Positions 1 through 12,605 of a stretch of DNA of 64,000 nucleotides are shown here, in pieces. Location: the NCBI RefSeq assembly GCF_932526225.1, contig NC_064034.1:14644887-14708886 (forward strand), written 5' to 3'. Positions within the stretch are counted from its first letter, which is position 1. The number at the start of each line of letters is the position of its first letter. The translations under genes were made by a program, and so were the position numbers. This DNA comes from Nematostella vectensis (lineage: Eukaryota; Cnidaria; Anthozoa; Actiniaria; Edwardsiidae). The notes under the pieces are model-generated. The model saw nothing but the letters and a program-made list of their open reading frames with translations, made no database searches and was not told the origin of the DNA.

Positions 1-66
1 TCTATGCATTTGATGAACTCCCCTTATCCACTTCCAATATCATTCATCCAATATCATCATTCCAAG

Positions 67-327
67 CAGGGCCGGAAACAGGGGGGTCGGATTGGGTGGA
101 TATCCACCCCCTCTTTTTAAGTTAAAAAGAAAGTCGAAAGAAAATAAATATCTGTGAGACGGAAGGTACTCTCCATGTGCCTTCGCCTGCTTTGCTGACG
201 CGACAAATCCAATTAAGCGTGAAGTATTGTTAAGTCTATGTGACCTACCAAGAACCACTGGATCAGTTATAAGCCGTCTATCCGGCCATTATCCACCCCT
301 TATTTTAAAATCCTGGATCCGCCCCTG
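67..327 (-). mobile_element. hAT-like short non-autonomous transposon, family 1, copy 1
   Basis: A 260 bp element. On the minus strand it begins with CAGGGGCGGATCCAGGATTT, and its other end is a degenerate inverted version of this. Two more copies sit at 35358-35618 and 59919-60150. The CAGGGG-type ends are typical of hAT MITEs. There is no coding capacity. Copy 2 is flanked by a partial CTTGT repeat that may be the target duplication. Confidence 0.7.
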
Positions 328-641
328 ACGCTTCATCCTCCTACTTTACCTCCTTTGAAAGGCCACTTTCACTTTCTGGCCCTTCGCTCCTAGCGTTCGC
401 TACAGTCCTCCGTGCAAAGGAAATGGCATCGACTTGATCTCCCTTTAATATCCACTTCTAGCAGTTGAGCTTCTCGTTCTCTATGTATAGATCAAGGACC
501 GACACCTTTAGCTTCTTGTGCTTGCCCTCTCTATTGGGTTGTACCCAGTTATAGTTATCATACTTTTTCAACTTTTTCAACTTTTTATTCGTCTCTCAGC
601 CTTCTCCTTGACTCTTTACTCTTTCTTTTCTTGAACACATA

Positions 642-841
642 CAGGCGCGTACCCAAGATTTGCTGAAGGGGGGCTGCGTATTCATATGGAAAAAGCATAG
701 TATTTGAAGAATGGCTGGAGAGGGCCGCGCAGTCATGGTCTAGTATGAAAAAAGCATAGTATTTGAAGATTTCTTAATAAGAAATAACCCACTTTTCTCC
801 CCTAAAGGGAGGGGGATGCGCGCACCCCGTGTACGCGCCTA
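642..841 (+). mobile_element. hAT-like short non-autonomous transposon, family 2, copy 1
   Basis: A 200 bp element with ends CAGGCGCGTACCC and GTACGCGCCT. Other copies lie at 34838-35049 and 51273-51424. The interior carries a direct repeat of about 50 bp around the word AAAAAGCATAGTATTTGAAG. It is non-coding. Confidence 0.7.
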
Positions 842-1984
842 TCATGGGCCTTTAAATGACGATGGTGATGAAGAAAAAAGTCACCTAACCCTCGGCCATT
901 GTGACTCATCAGAGTCACCGGAGAAAATTGGACCATATTGTAATAAATCCTACTCCATGCCCATTTATCTGACTATGAGTTTTAGAATATGATGTAATTA
1001 TATTATATAATATATATGAAGTAATTAAAGATGTTAATTGCACAACGGCCAGTCAATGGTTGACTCGCAAAGTAACACAACTATGTAGATTAATGAGTTC
1101 CATGTTGGGGTTTATGTGATGGAGCAAAGAAATATTCAACAAAAAATATTTGTTCAAAAAAATTTGGACCCTCCCCTAAGAGATGTGAAAAAAATTTGGA
1201 CCCTCCCGCAAAAAAATCAGAGCTCCCCCCTTCCATCCCGCTAAATAATGACACGTCCCTTATGGATGCGTTTGTATAAGTCTGCTATGCACGATTCACC
1301 TGTTCACAAAACACACACAAGAGAATAAAAGCCCACTGGAAATTACCTCTATTCCTTTGTCTTTTTTTGTATCTAAGTCCGTGTAATCTTTATCATTGTA
1401 GGAATGCGACAGAGGCGTTTTCATTGCATACTGTTTAAATTTCATAGTGACTAAGTCGGCAACGGCTTTTTTCCTTTGTATCGCCAGCCAAGCGGAATAA
1501 AAAAAGAGGCCTCTGCTAGCAGGGTAATGATGAATGTGTGATCAAGCTGAACATGAATAGAGTAATTGGATGGAATCATTGGGGTTGGATTGCAGTGTTC
1601 TAGCCATCACGTATAATTATGAAACCCTGGTTCCAGGATCTCCTTCCTTCTCTTCCTTCATAGCATGAAACTCGCCAGTGCGCCAGGAACAATACGATTA
1701 TTGTATAGAGTTTTTTTTCCTGCAGTTGCCGTCGAGGATGTTTAAATTCCCTGGCAGTTATGGATGCGTTTGTATAAGTCTGCTATGCACGATTCACTGA
1801 TTTACAAAACAAACACAAGATAATAAAAACCCACTGGAAATAACTTCCATTCCTTTTTCTGTTTTTTTTTGTATCTTAGTTTGTTAGTGCGAGTTGCATG
1901 GCAATGTAATCCTCATCATTGCGGGAAGAAGACAGAGGCGTGTTTAAATTTCATAGTGACTAAGTCGGCATCATGCCAGCATAG

Positions 1985-2345
1985 CCAGCATGTTTTTTCC
2001 AGCATGCACTTGTGTAGAACCCCCCTCCCCTCGACCTTTATTATGCATCATGTTCCATCACTCACAAAAAGGCACCCTATGTGAAACATAAAGCTCATGT
2101 TCAAAATAAATTGATGCTTTGATTATCAGGGAAGGCTTTTATGTGTCAAGGAGGTAATATTTATTTTAAAAAAGAGGATCAATTAAAGTTCCTCCCAGAA
2201 AAATGGGTGCTATTTTATTCTCTTCAATATTAAAATAATAAACAAATAAATACATATCACATTCCTATACATTAATAAGTATATCAGCAAATCACACTAT
2301 CGTAGTGGATTTGACGTAAAAGTACCCAGTGCCTGCCTGTACTGT
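1985..2345 (+). repeat. Dispersed repeat, partner of 38125-38665
   Basis: The sequence from about 1985 to 2345 matches 38125-38665 in the same orientation, including CTTTATTATGCATCATGTTC-like and GTGGATTTGACGTAAAAGTA-like blocks. At the 38 kb copy a transposon-like end (AGGCACTGC) lies just upstream. The two copies differ by substitutions and small indels. No gene is seen in it. Confidence 0.7.
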
Positions 2346-2472
2346 CCCGATTCCTTTTATTTATTTATTTATTTTTTAAATTACCTTACCTCGTCTGTAC
2401 ATAATGAGATGACAAAAGATTTCCAAAGATCCTCAGCCACTTGTTGGAAAGTGGGGGATTTTACTGAGAGAC

Positions 2473-2960
2473 TTGGGACTGCCTACTGGTAATAGTATGC
2501 TTTGTCAGTTTATCAGTGATGGCTTGCTCAAGGAACTGTTAGTCAGACGTGAGGCATCGATCTCGGATAGAGCTGTTAGACTGAAAAGAGAGATGACATG
2601 GTCACCAAATGGACAAGCTAGAAGGAAATGCTCTTCGGTATGTTTGTGGCTACATTCCCCTATTAATCAGACGGAAAGCCCAAAGATACAAGTCTGCCAA
2701 GCATGCATCAATTGTGGACAAGTGGGTTCAGTCTGCAGACAAGTGCAACACTACAACTTCATTTCTCGAGTACACATCTAAGTGGACAAAAAGTGTTGAC
2801 AGAGGAAGACTGGTCCATGTGAACGGCGAATTCTATGCGTCGTATTGAGGAGTTTGTTCGGAACTATTTCAATAATAGTTTTCTGATTAACTACGCTGGT
2901 GGGAACTTGAAGCAAGCTATAATGGCTGAACTATTATGCTCCAAAGGTGTTGTTGTAATA
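2473..2960 (+). pseudogene. Relic of an unrecognised gene
   Basis: Two overlapping reading frames are open here. The frame at 2609-2848 reads like real protein (words LRYVCGYIP, SIVDKWVQSA and GRLVHVNGEFYASY), followed after a TGA by a shifted frame that also looks coding (NYFNNSFLINYAG). The upstream part (2473-2610) is coding-like in the other frame. The pattern suggests one gene broken by at least two indels. I do not recognise the family. A zinc-less helical segment from a transposon-associated protein is possible but unproven. Confidence 0.35.
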
Positions 2961-3799
2961 GCTCGGTCAGGATAGGGTTTGGTGGCCCAGAGACAAAGAA
3001 TTACAATGAAGTTGGGACGTTATATAATTCACTCGCTCTCGACATCGGGTTTAAGTCTGAATCTGATACACCCAGCATCGTATTACTAGCAACCTAACTG
3101 TCATACAATCATCAACTTAATCTCTTAATCTGTTCCGCTACATCACGCACACATCACTACATTGTAATGGCATGTGACAGGATAACACGCGACATTAATC
3201 GTGAGAAGATCAGTTTTAAAGTGTTCAAGATGGTTCTCGGACAATACACAGAATTACGTGCCAAGTCATTTGTAAGGACATGGGTGAGAAAAGCCTGCAC
3301 AAAGGACTGGCACAGCATACCCAATAGTCAGACCAGTCAAAAAATAGTGTACAAGTAGTTTGATTTTTTTAGTACAACCCAACTCAAATTGAGATTAAGG
3401 TTTCTCAGTTTTGCTTCTTCCTGCTTGAACAGATAGCCAGTGTCAATAGCAAATCAAATTGGTCCACAACAAAGTATGTGAGTAGTTTATATTAATACAC
3501 TTAGCTACCTGTAAGGTCCTTCTGCCATAAAATTCCATATGACAGGGCTCTCATTGAATTATGAATTTAAGGAAGTTAATACAATAATGTAATGAGACAA
3601 TTTTTTGGGAAATGATTATTTATTCTCTTTTTTCAGATATTGTTGTAAGTTAGTGATATGGCAAATGAATTCCAGATGACAGTTGAAAGTATGTCAGAAT
3701 TGCAAAATGATTAAAAATCTGAAGGCTGTAGTCTCTTCCTTCCTCTGTTTCCTCTGCAGTTTCCTTTGGCAGAAGCCATAGCAGCAGAATTTGTAACTT

Positions 3800-6700
3800 G
3801 CAAGGCTAGGTAGTTCTGAACTGAGCATATGTTGGATTGTCGCTCGCACCACCACACCTCCTTTGCTTTGCAAAATATTCCTCTAGTGGGTCCTGGCAGA
3901 ACTTTTCACTGAGTAGGAATTTAACTCCTGGTTCTTGAAGAAGAATCTTCCCAAGCTCCACAAATGCTTTAACTAAAACAAACAAGGAATATCTAAGTCC
4001 GATATCAACTCCCAAACATGCTCCCTAGCTCATCTAACATGGAAGCCTGTGGTGATTTTACTTAAAAAATAAAATATTATTTGCGTGTCTTCATTGAGTT
4101 CTGAAAACCAAAGTCTTTTTGTTTGAGACGGTTGTTTACTGATGATGCAGAAATTCCCCTAAAATGACCTTATGCTGCGTCATCGCACGACCTTCATGAT
4201 CTGTACTATCTCAATCATTGTATAAATTATTATCAAGAAGAACACCATAAACTGATTAAATTTTACAGAATGTCTACACTTCTTACGAGTTATTCTGAGA
4301 CCTTCCAAGGTTTCACGACTAAGGCACGTTCTGTTGGTTTGCTCCTTGGGTAGGTGTCCATAATCTCTTGCAACAGACTGCTGCCTGTGAAGATACCCAA
4401 GAAAGGTATCTGTCAACGACTACAATGAAAATCAAACAGATAGGAACCATATATCAGAATTTACAGGCTGGTTTCTGATGCTGGGATCTTTTACAAAAGT
4501 TTCAGATTGCCAATTTGTGCAAGGTACATAAAAATAGGGCATAAGAGATTTAAAGCGTGTTGGGGTTGAATATGGTATTTTATCGCATTCCTATAAAAAC
4601 CTCACTGTAGATTCAGGGAACATTTAAAAATCATTGAGACTAGCTAAGGGTGAGTTTATTTGTACTCTGTGTTTGAAACATATTACGATTTTTATAAAGG
4701 TTAACCTTCTATTTTATTTGCTTACCTTTTTCGTATGGCAACTTGAACAGCTTTCTTGACCTGACACCTTCAACTGCATTCTTAAGGTGTCCATCATTGA
4801 GACAAATTTCCCAGTAGCTTTGGTGTTCTCCTCCCAATGAACTTAAAGGCATTGACGAGAGAAGATGACAAAACCTGAAAATAAACACATTTTCTGAATT
4901 TAATTTTGTCCAAAAAAAAAGGTTCCTGAAAAATTACCTGAGCAGCTAGGTTGACCCTCATACGTAAAAAGCTGTTGAGAAACACATGCTCATGCGTCAA
5001 CTTAGGAATCAGCCTCAGTCCTGGGGCATTACGGTTGATGCAAACATCCCGTTCGTAGAGTGTTACTAGGTGCTGCCAGCTGATATCCATCCCATCGTTC
5101 TAGACAGGTGAACAATAAAAAAACATGTCAGTAAAGCAAAACAAAATTACTACAGTTATTATGTAATTAGAATTTACCTTCATTTTTCTCTTGCTCTGTC
5201 CATTATGTTACTTCTCCCAGCAATTCCGAGTTGTCTTTATCAAATGTGGAGGGTCACAGATGAAGTAGAGGTCACGTGACTCCTCGGAGTATATTAATTG
5301 GTGTCTTTTAAACAACCTCGCCATCTAGAAATTAGGAGCCCTATGCAGCTTGAACAGCTTTCAATTTGGAGTGGCCCAATCCGCAGTGAGAGAGCGCACC
5401 TTCAGCCCTAATAATCATGCTCCGCTAGTTACAAGTACTGTAACAGTAAGACCTGCTGCTCCCTGGTATTCTGATGAGGTTAAGGAAGCAAAGAAACAGC
5501 GGAGAAAACTTAAACGACTATGGCGAAAAACCCATCGTGAGATGTATGTTGAACAATGTGTTCGAGTAAACCAGGGTATTTATGATTTCAAAATGAACTT
5601 TTATGCTGAAACTATAAAACTATAAATTCTAAATCTAGTAATAAATTACTGTCTCGTGACTGTCCTAAAGATCTCGCGGAAAGTTTTTCAAACTTTTTTA
5701 CAAAGAAAGTTGAAACTATTCGTAACACTTTCCCTTCAACACAAACATATCTGTTTCCAGAAGAGAAATGCTCCTCTAACTGGCTTGATAATCTCTCTAT
5801 TACATCAAATGAAGAACTCAGCTCTCTTCTCAAGCCCATGTGGAAAAAATCATGTGTGGTGGATCCAGTTCCAGGGTATTTAATGAAAGATTGCCATGAA
5901 ACATTAATTGCGATACTGACAAAATGTGTTAACTTGTCTTTTGAAACAGGTATTATCCCTGACAGCCACAACAAAAATTGTGTTAAATCCCTCACTTAAA
6001 AAAGACTCACTCGATCATGAGGTTCATAAACATTATAGACACTTTCTCTAATTTGAGATGTATCTCTAAGGCACTGGAAAGAGTTGCAGCTGTTCGCTTG
6101 CGCGAGCACTGTGATAACAATAATCTCCTTGAACGTTCCCAGTCGGCATACCGAGAGGGCCACAGTACAGAAACGGCACTTACGCGCATACATAATGACA
6201 TCCTTTGTGAAATAGACAGTGGTAGATGTGTCATACTAGTTCTATTAGACCTCTCTGCCGCATACGGTGAATCATGAAATCTTCCTCAAACTACTAGAAC
6301 ATCGATATGGTATAACAAGTAAATGGTATAACAAACCGCACCCAATATGTAAAAATAGGTGACGAAGTCAGAAGATGCTTTGTGGCGTTCCTCAGAGGTC
6401 GGTGCTAGGTCCTATATTATATTCACTATATACTGCACCGCTTGCTAACGTTATCAAACAACACAGTGTAAACTTCCATTTTTATGCGGACGATACGCAA
6501 CTATACATATCATTCGACCCAAAACACGATAGTGAAGCAAGCAAAGTGCTGTATAGAATCTGGCCTTCGTTAAATAAACTAGCTGGATGACGACTAATAA
6601 ACTGCAGCTAAATAGTGACAAAACAGAACTGTTCTATGTACATAGGTGTATGGTTCGATAACACTTTGACCATGGACAAACAAGTAACTTCAATATGCTA

Positions 6701-7418
6701 ATCCTCCTTTTTCCAACTACGTAATATTGCCAAAATCACTGCGAGATTCTTATACACACTTCTATTTCTTCTAAACTAGACAATTGTAACTCTCTTCCCA
6801 CTGGCCTTGATCGAAAGCAAATCTGTAAACTACAATATGTTCAGAATTCTGCGGCGCGACTTCTTACACGAGCACGCAATTCAATCACGTCACTACTGTT
6901 CTGCGTACCTTACACTGGCTACCCATCAGAGAAAAAATACATTTTAAACTCCTTCTTTTAACTTTTAAATCCCTAAATTAAATCGCTCCAGACTAAATGA
7001 AAGACATTTTAACTTCTTATAAACCAAAGCGCAGTCTTCGTTCTTCAACTAAGTCTCTTTTAGTACAGCCCTTTTTTAAACTTTATACCTACGGCTCTAG
7101 AGCCTGTTCCGTGAGTGCACCAGCTATATGGAACTCCCGCTCACTAGAACTTCGGAATTGTAAAGAATTGAGTATGTTTAAATCCAAGATCAAGACCTTC
7201 CTTTTTAATAGCGTCTTCGACAATTGACTCTTAATGATTGATTCTCATGATCTTAGTTATGTATCATAAATATTTTTTTATTACTTTTTTACTTTTTATT
7301 TTGTCTTTTTATTATTTATTCGATATATATTGTAATGAATTTGTAATTATTATTTTAACATAATATTAAAACGGTAAAGCTCCTTGGATCTATAGGAGAA
7401 AGGCGCTATATAAATCTA

Positions 7419-7459
<41 letters not shown>

Positions 7460-8530
7460 GAGAGACTCCAAAATCATCACTTCTTCCCATACAAAAGGGT
7501 TAAGTTGGGCACTTGTTAACCCTACTGAACTATAGTATGCAAAATGAAACTTCAGGCTTGAAAACAGCCCTCTTACCATCAATACCAGCACATGGGTAGC
7601 TAACTGAGGCTCGTCTAAACTTTCATCTTTGCACTGTTTGTCAAAATGTTCCATGGAGTTGTTGAGTGTTCCCATGTTGGCAAACCCCACAATCTGGCCA
7701 GTGGACTTTGAGTACACAAGGTCGCTTTTAATTTTAATTTCATCTATTATAATGCCGACATTTACTTCCCAGTCTTTCATCTCTCCCAATTCATCAAGTA
7801 GCTTTTCCAATATGCTGATACTAATTCCAGTCTCTGCATCAGTCCAATGGCTAAAGTCATATAGTGTGCATTCACTCGATAGCTCAACCATCCCACTCGA
7901 TTTCAATAATGAGTAAGCGGATGGGGATATCTGTCGTAGGGAATTGCATCACTTGATCATCAGAGGGTGCCATCGCTTCCCTCTCGCATCCTGCAGAAAC
8001 GCCATTTTTTTGTTGTTGTTACCAGAAAAGGGACTTAAAAGTTCCTTCTTCAAAGTGAGGCAGTCTTCCAACTATGAGATTTTTTTTCAGCTCAGTGTGA
8101 CGATTTTCATCAACCATAGTACCATTAGTTCGTCTGGGCCCAAGTGTTTATACTGGGTCCGCGAGTCATGGCCCACTCTGGGCTAGTTTCTGCTCCTGCC
8201 CTGTCATGTTTTGCCTTGACTCTTTAGCCCGTAAAATGTTTCTTGCTCTTTTACATCCTTCACACTTTGAGCAACCAGGGGGGACTAAGGAAAGGCACTT
8301 CTTTGTACGTATAGTTCTATTGTACGTAGCTCCTGATTTCATATCAGTAACATTGTAGCCTTGCTCTTCGAAATAGGATGTCCCCTCAGCAACAAAGCGT
8401 TGGCCGCCACGTTTCGAGATACCTTCAAATCTGTCAGGGTTCCCACTACAGATATTTGAATCAGCGACCATTTCAAGGAGAATCTTCAAGGATGATGGAA
8501 CCAGTTTTTCAGGAATAGAATTAAGAACAC
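3800..8530 (-). pseudogene. P-element-like (THAP9-type) transposase relic, split by a LINE
   Basis: Minus-strand pieces in the right order resemble a P-element/THAP9-like transposase. From 5' to 3': 8530-8166 (cysteine-rich stretch with CSGNPD, CSKCEGCKR); 7906-7457 (RNase H-like core with DEIKIKSDLVYS, GFANMGTLNN, LVLMVRGLFSSLKF and WEEV); 5275-5175 (FICDPPHLIKTTRN, the usual site of an acidic catalytic residue); 5096-4936 (WQHLVTLYERD, PKLTHEHVFLN), ending at a GT donor; 4876-4725; 4340-4260 (RETLEGLRIT); and 3970-3806 (FCQDPLEEYFAKQRR, SDNPTYAQF, the typical C-terminal block). Stops and frame changes lie between and inside pieces, so it is dead. No N-terminal THAP zinc finger was found. 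A LINE in the opposite orientation sits between the RNase H core and the DPPH block. Confidence 0.75.
5340..7456 (+). mobile_element. CR1/L2-type LINE, 5'-truncated and degenerate
   Basis: The reading frames run in order of a LINE ORF2: a basic linker after the endonuclease (5350-5625, PWYSDEVKEAKKQRRKLKRL), the start of reverse transcriptase (6017-6277, with ERSQSAYREGHSTETALTRI and LLDLSAAY), the catalytic block (6375-6590, [14 protein letters not shown] and [12 protein letters not shown], where YADD is the metal-binding motif), and the C-terminal tail (6997-7227, APAIWNSRS, FKSKIKTFLF). The endonuclease is missing and there are several frameshifts and stops. The 3' end is a (TTA)n microsatellite at about 7418-7458, as expected for the short-repeat tails of CR1/L2 elements. 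It lies antisense within the P-like transposase relic. Confidence 0.85.
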
Positions 8531-9860
8531 CATTGGTGAAGCATAAATATCAAACGGAGAAGTTAAAACGTGTGAATTCGTCGCAAAATTCTTATACATT
8601 TTCTTGGAATTTTTTCCGGGAACCATTTTGAAAATGTGACTGACATGTGAGGTAGTCTTTCTTAGAGTTTCCCTAGTAAGGTTTTCCTCAACTCGCCAAA
8701 CCGTGACCCATGATCACCAAATACAAAAAAAACAATCGTGTTATTCAGCTGATTCTCATTTTCCATGGTTTAAAATAAATCAACTAAATCTTCGTCTGCA
8801 TATTTGACAGCATTAATGTCCCCATGGGAAATTTGTGATTGAATCATGTACAGAAATTTAGTGTTCTTTTTGTAGGTTTTGAAAAGGCCTAGATAATAGC
8901 GCAAGCTGGCAAGATGGTACCGCTCGTTGCAAACGCAGAATTTCTTCTGCATGTGCCTGTCTCCTTCGTTCCAGAAATATCTCCCGTGGAGGATTGTCGA
9001 AACTTTTTAGTCAATAATTAAAAATCCACAGACCTGGAGAGTCTTCAGTGTATGACGTAGCGTAACCGTGTTCCTTGTAATCCTTGAAGATAAACCGCCA
9101 TTCATCCACGGGCTTGGCATTTGCCATTTTGCGCCTGGCCTCAGGTTGCTCTGCCTCGGCAATTCCAGTGAGCATTGTTGTCACCTGTGCTGTTGTGCCA
9201 TCGCCTACAATGGTGTTAGCTTTCAAGAACACAGTATTCTTAGCCAGCGTATTCACGGCTATGTCGTTGTTTTTCACCCCACAGGAATCACATTTATCAT
9301 TCATGAGCGTATCTGCAAAAAGCTAAAATTCTCGTTTCGGTTGCTCTGGTTGGCCATTCTATATCTCTTTCAATTGCAGTTGATGACATAGTCTTTTCAT
9401 ATTGGCGTTAAACTCCAACAATGTATTGATGTGCTTTATTGCAACGTTTGCTATTTGCTTAACTAGTGAATTAGTAACTGAAACTTTCTCGCAATGGTCC
9501 TCCACGGCAGTGCTCTCTCACTTTCTGTTCTTAGGGTCAATGAGTATAAATAGACTCTGGGCCGTCACTATATCTTTTGGCAACGACGGGTACGATAATA
9601 AATGTTGCAGTGAAGCATAAATATCAAACGGAGACGTTAAAACGTGTGAATTCTGCTCAAAATTCTTATAAAAGTTCTGGAATTTTTCTGGAAACCATTT
9701 TGAGAATGTGACTGACATGTGAAGTAGTCTTTCTTCGAGTTTCCCTTGTTGTGTTTCTAACCGTTTTTAATCGTGTTACTTGTAATCCTTGAAGATGAAC
9801 CAACATTTATCCACGGGCTTGGCATTCGCCATTTTGCGCCTGGCCTCAGGTTGCTCAACC
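8520..9860 (-). pseudogene. DUF229 (sulfatase-like) relic with a partial tandem copy
   Basis: Minus-strand pieces match the layout of DUF229 proteins, an alkaline-phosphatase/sulfatase-like family common in invertebrates. The main copy runs 9304-8530: NTIVGDGTTAQVT, EARRKMANAKP and YATSYTEDSPGLWIFNY; then MIQSQISHGDINAVKYAD (8952-8770); then VFFVFGDHGSRFGELRKTL (about 8740-8670), which holds the GDHG metal-binding motif, followed by a TAA stop. A second partial copy (about 9856-9310) has the EARRKMANAKP block joined directly to the later block MSVTFSKWFPEKF, followed by TSPFDIYASLQHLLSYPS and a C-terminal tail. The duplicate therefore lacks the central metal-binding part. In-frame stops are present. 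The native role of the family is not established. Confidence 0.7.
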
Positions 9861-9933
9861 TATATATTTTCCTTGTTTATTAATTAATTATTAATTCATA
9901 CTTTTAATTCCTGGTTATATATGGTTATATTGC

Positions 9934-12605
9934 CCTTATTGCGCAGCATAGCAATATAAAGCGGAGCTACATAGGTATAGAAATATGGTAAGCTATGCGA
10001 CTTGGTTTTGTGGTCATCGCGCGGTTACACTGTGGTGTCACAAACCAGCCAGCCAGTAATACAGCCGCGCAGCTATCAAGCCCCTCTTGGTTCTGACGCT
10101 TTAATGTGTTTTTAGTTCAAAAGCTTGAAAAAAGTATTTAATGAGAAAATATGCAGATTCAAATGGGCTGAAGTCTTTGAGGAACTGAAGTACGAGCCGA
10201 TAGTAAAATCGCCCGTGGCAGCAGCTAAAAAGAGGACTAAAAAAGGCTCTACACTATACCATTCTGTATTTATTCTCGTCTATATCTATGTAAGGAGATC
10301 CTGAGAAGAAAGGGCCTTTGGATTGATGTCTGTTTTCAGCTATAAAAATCATTCACTTGTGTCAACGAGTTTGTTGCTAGCAGAAAGTCGACAACTTCAC
10401 AGTTTACAACAAAAGCGAAAACAACCACAGGTGACAAAGAGAAAGCGACAAAAAAAAAAACACTGCCAAGGTGAGTTTTAGAAGATGATTTGTATTGGGA
10501 AAATGGAAGGGTTTTTTTCCTTTTATTGCTGTGCTTTTATAATGCTCGTTTGTTCGTGTTTTTTTCCTTAACCAATCGCTCAAACCAAAACACCGTACCA
10601 TCTTTAGTTTGACGTCAATATGCCATATCAAAGTCATCTATGCTTGTTTCGATTGGCTAAAATACCATCTACTTGAATTCCAATTGGCTTATAATTTTAA
10701 CTTGCACTTGAATGGTTTTTATTCTACCGAAAATCGCCATGAAAATGTTAAATACGTAAATACTTACATGTTCTATAAATTCAGGCGTATATTCCTTACG
10801 GTAAGTAAGAATTTAACGAGAGAAATAGTCAAGATACTGTATCAATGTCACTTAGCTTGTTGGATTTATACATGTGTTTCTAGAGTTTGCTTTGAGAATT
10901 CGTGGTCTAATCAAACAATTTGAGCATAACACATCCTTTGATATTCTTCGTTTTCTCTATACTTTATTGACTGCGTTGAGATATTTAATAAAGGCTGACA
11001 AATAATATCTTGTCACATATTGCTAAAGAAGACTTTCTTGTCTTTATATTCTGTGTATTTAGTCTTTTCGAAGATACAGCAACTTTTTCAACTTTATCAT
11101 AACTACATTGACTTTACAGTTACAAGGGAATTTTCTCATCGAAAATAAAAAACAAAACAAAACAAAATGCAACTCCTATTACCTATATTTTCTGTGCTTT
11201 AATATTGTCTGCATATTGCATACTTTCTAATGTGTTTATTAATTTGTATTAAAATAATTGCGGGAAATTAGTAAGGTTATAAATGGCATGATGAAAATAT
11301 TGTTTTGAAAGAAAAAAAAATACTTAATTGTTTTCACTTTAATTTAGGTAAAACCAGCCAAGGACTACCTGAGAGCCATAATTGATTCTAAAGGCTAGAA
11401 GCCATGAAAATAGGCAAATGTCTTAAAGATAATATAGTAGGGGATTTCTTACTTTTATACAACAGTATAAGTGCAATAGGTTTTTTTTGGAGCAAGCTAC
11501 TTGCCCTCAATGATAAATCTGTAAGAAAAAATTTCTATCAACCTAAAGATAATGAGTAAAGGGGAAATGTTGGGAGAGTGTTGTTGCATTACTGTTAATT
11601 TTTTTATCAAGGATAATATAGTCCCATTTCTTCTTTTTCTCTCTCTCTCTCTCTGTTGACATTTTTTTGTATGCAATTGATATTATTTGCTGTTTCCCCT
11701 CTGCACCCTAAATCAATTAAAATAGGTTAGGTTTGAAAATAGACATATTCATTTAGCATACTTTCAGTAAAATCAAGAGTTTTTTAAAATTTGTTTTCCA
11801 AGTCAATTTGTTCTTCTCCATTGCATTTAATTTTGGAGTGGCATTCAGGGTTTCTATAAACAGCAGGCCACCTTGCTTAAGGGTGGTTGCACCAATATGT
11901 AATGCATGGCTGTAATACCTTGGTGATAAAGTATTACCAGTAAGTGATAGACAAAACTTCCATATGGCACCTGAAATGTATAACTATGTTATTCTCTCTT
12001 TGGAATGCTGTTTCATGTATAATTTGTTTCTTTGCAAGGGCAAGGCTGGTCAGAATGTAGCTTTGATACAAGTCTACATTAGAGCAAGGTACTAAAATTG
12101 TATAAAGATAACTTGTGCTTTTTCAATAATAAATTTGTAAAGAAAACAGTTTTATATCAAACCTAGGGTAATAGAAAAAGGGAAAAATACTAGGAAAGTG
12201 CTCATTCAAGTTATTATTGCATTATTGTTATATATTGTTTTAGAAAAGAGTCGCATTTTTATAAATAGAGTCACATTTCTTCCTTTTTCCGCTCCCCTTT
12301 GACTTTTTGTTTATTTGTATAGGCAGCCTTTTTCACACCAAGGTTTAGTATTTGTTAACTTTCATACTGCATATTTGATATTATTAAATGAGTGCTTGCT
12401 TGATCCATTTTATAATTTATAATTACATGGCAGTAAAAAAATGACATATTTTTAATCTCATTAACAAAAACACTCTAAAGACACGTGGATCCCCCTAAAA
12501 CTACCCCTAAATGTCAATACAAAAAGGTATTTTAAAAATACCTTTAAAAATGCTACTTCAAAATGCTGGCTCCGCCTCTAGGCATTGCCTAAATCTATAT
12601 ATTAT
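9934..12605 (+). mobile_element. 2.6 kb non-autonomous DNA transposon, copy A
   Basis: This long AT-rich block is repeated in inverted orientation at 16735-19315. Its right end at about 12563-12605 (CTGGCTCCGCCTCTAGGCAT) is the inverse of ends seen at 17440, 36732 and 38100 (AGGCACTGCCTAAAAGCGG). The left end near 9955 has the matching GCGGAGC. No long reading frame is present, so it is probably a non-autonomous element mobilised by another transposase. The shared interior includes a T-rich stretch with GTGAGT next to CACTGCCAAG around 10466, and a CT microsatellite near 11640. Similar AT-rich words flank it on both sides (9867-9930 and 12680-12780). Confidence 0.65.

Larger units (their letters stand above)
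1..1660 (-). repeat. Left arm of a 1.65 kb inverted repeat
   Basis: This stretch reappears, reverse-complemented and in the same order of blocks, at about 34030-35680. The match runs from the first base of the window, so the unit continues beyond the window. Matching blocks include the start of the window, the region around 430-600, the region 860-1300 and the region around 1620. Read on the minus strand, the 430-600 part gives a short coding-like stretch with the words NWVQPN, LKVSVLDLYIEN and VDAISFA, broken by stops, so the unit probably once carried a gene I cannot name. Two shorter transposons are nested inside (67-327 and 642-841) and occur at the same places in the other arm, so they were present before the copies separated. 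A piece of 1257-1530 is also repeated directly at 1757-1965. Confidence 0.8.
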
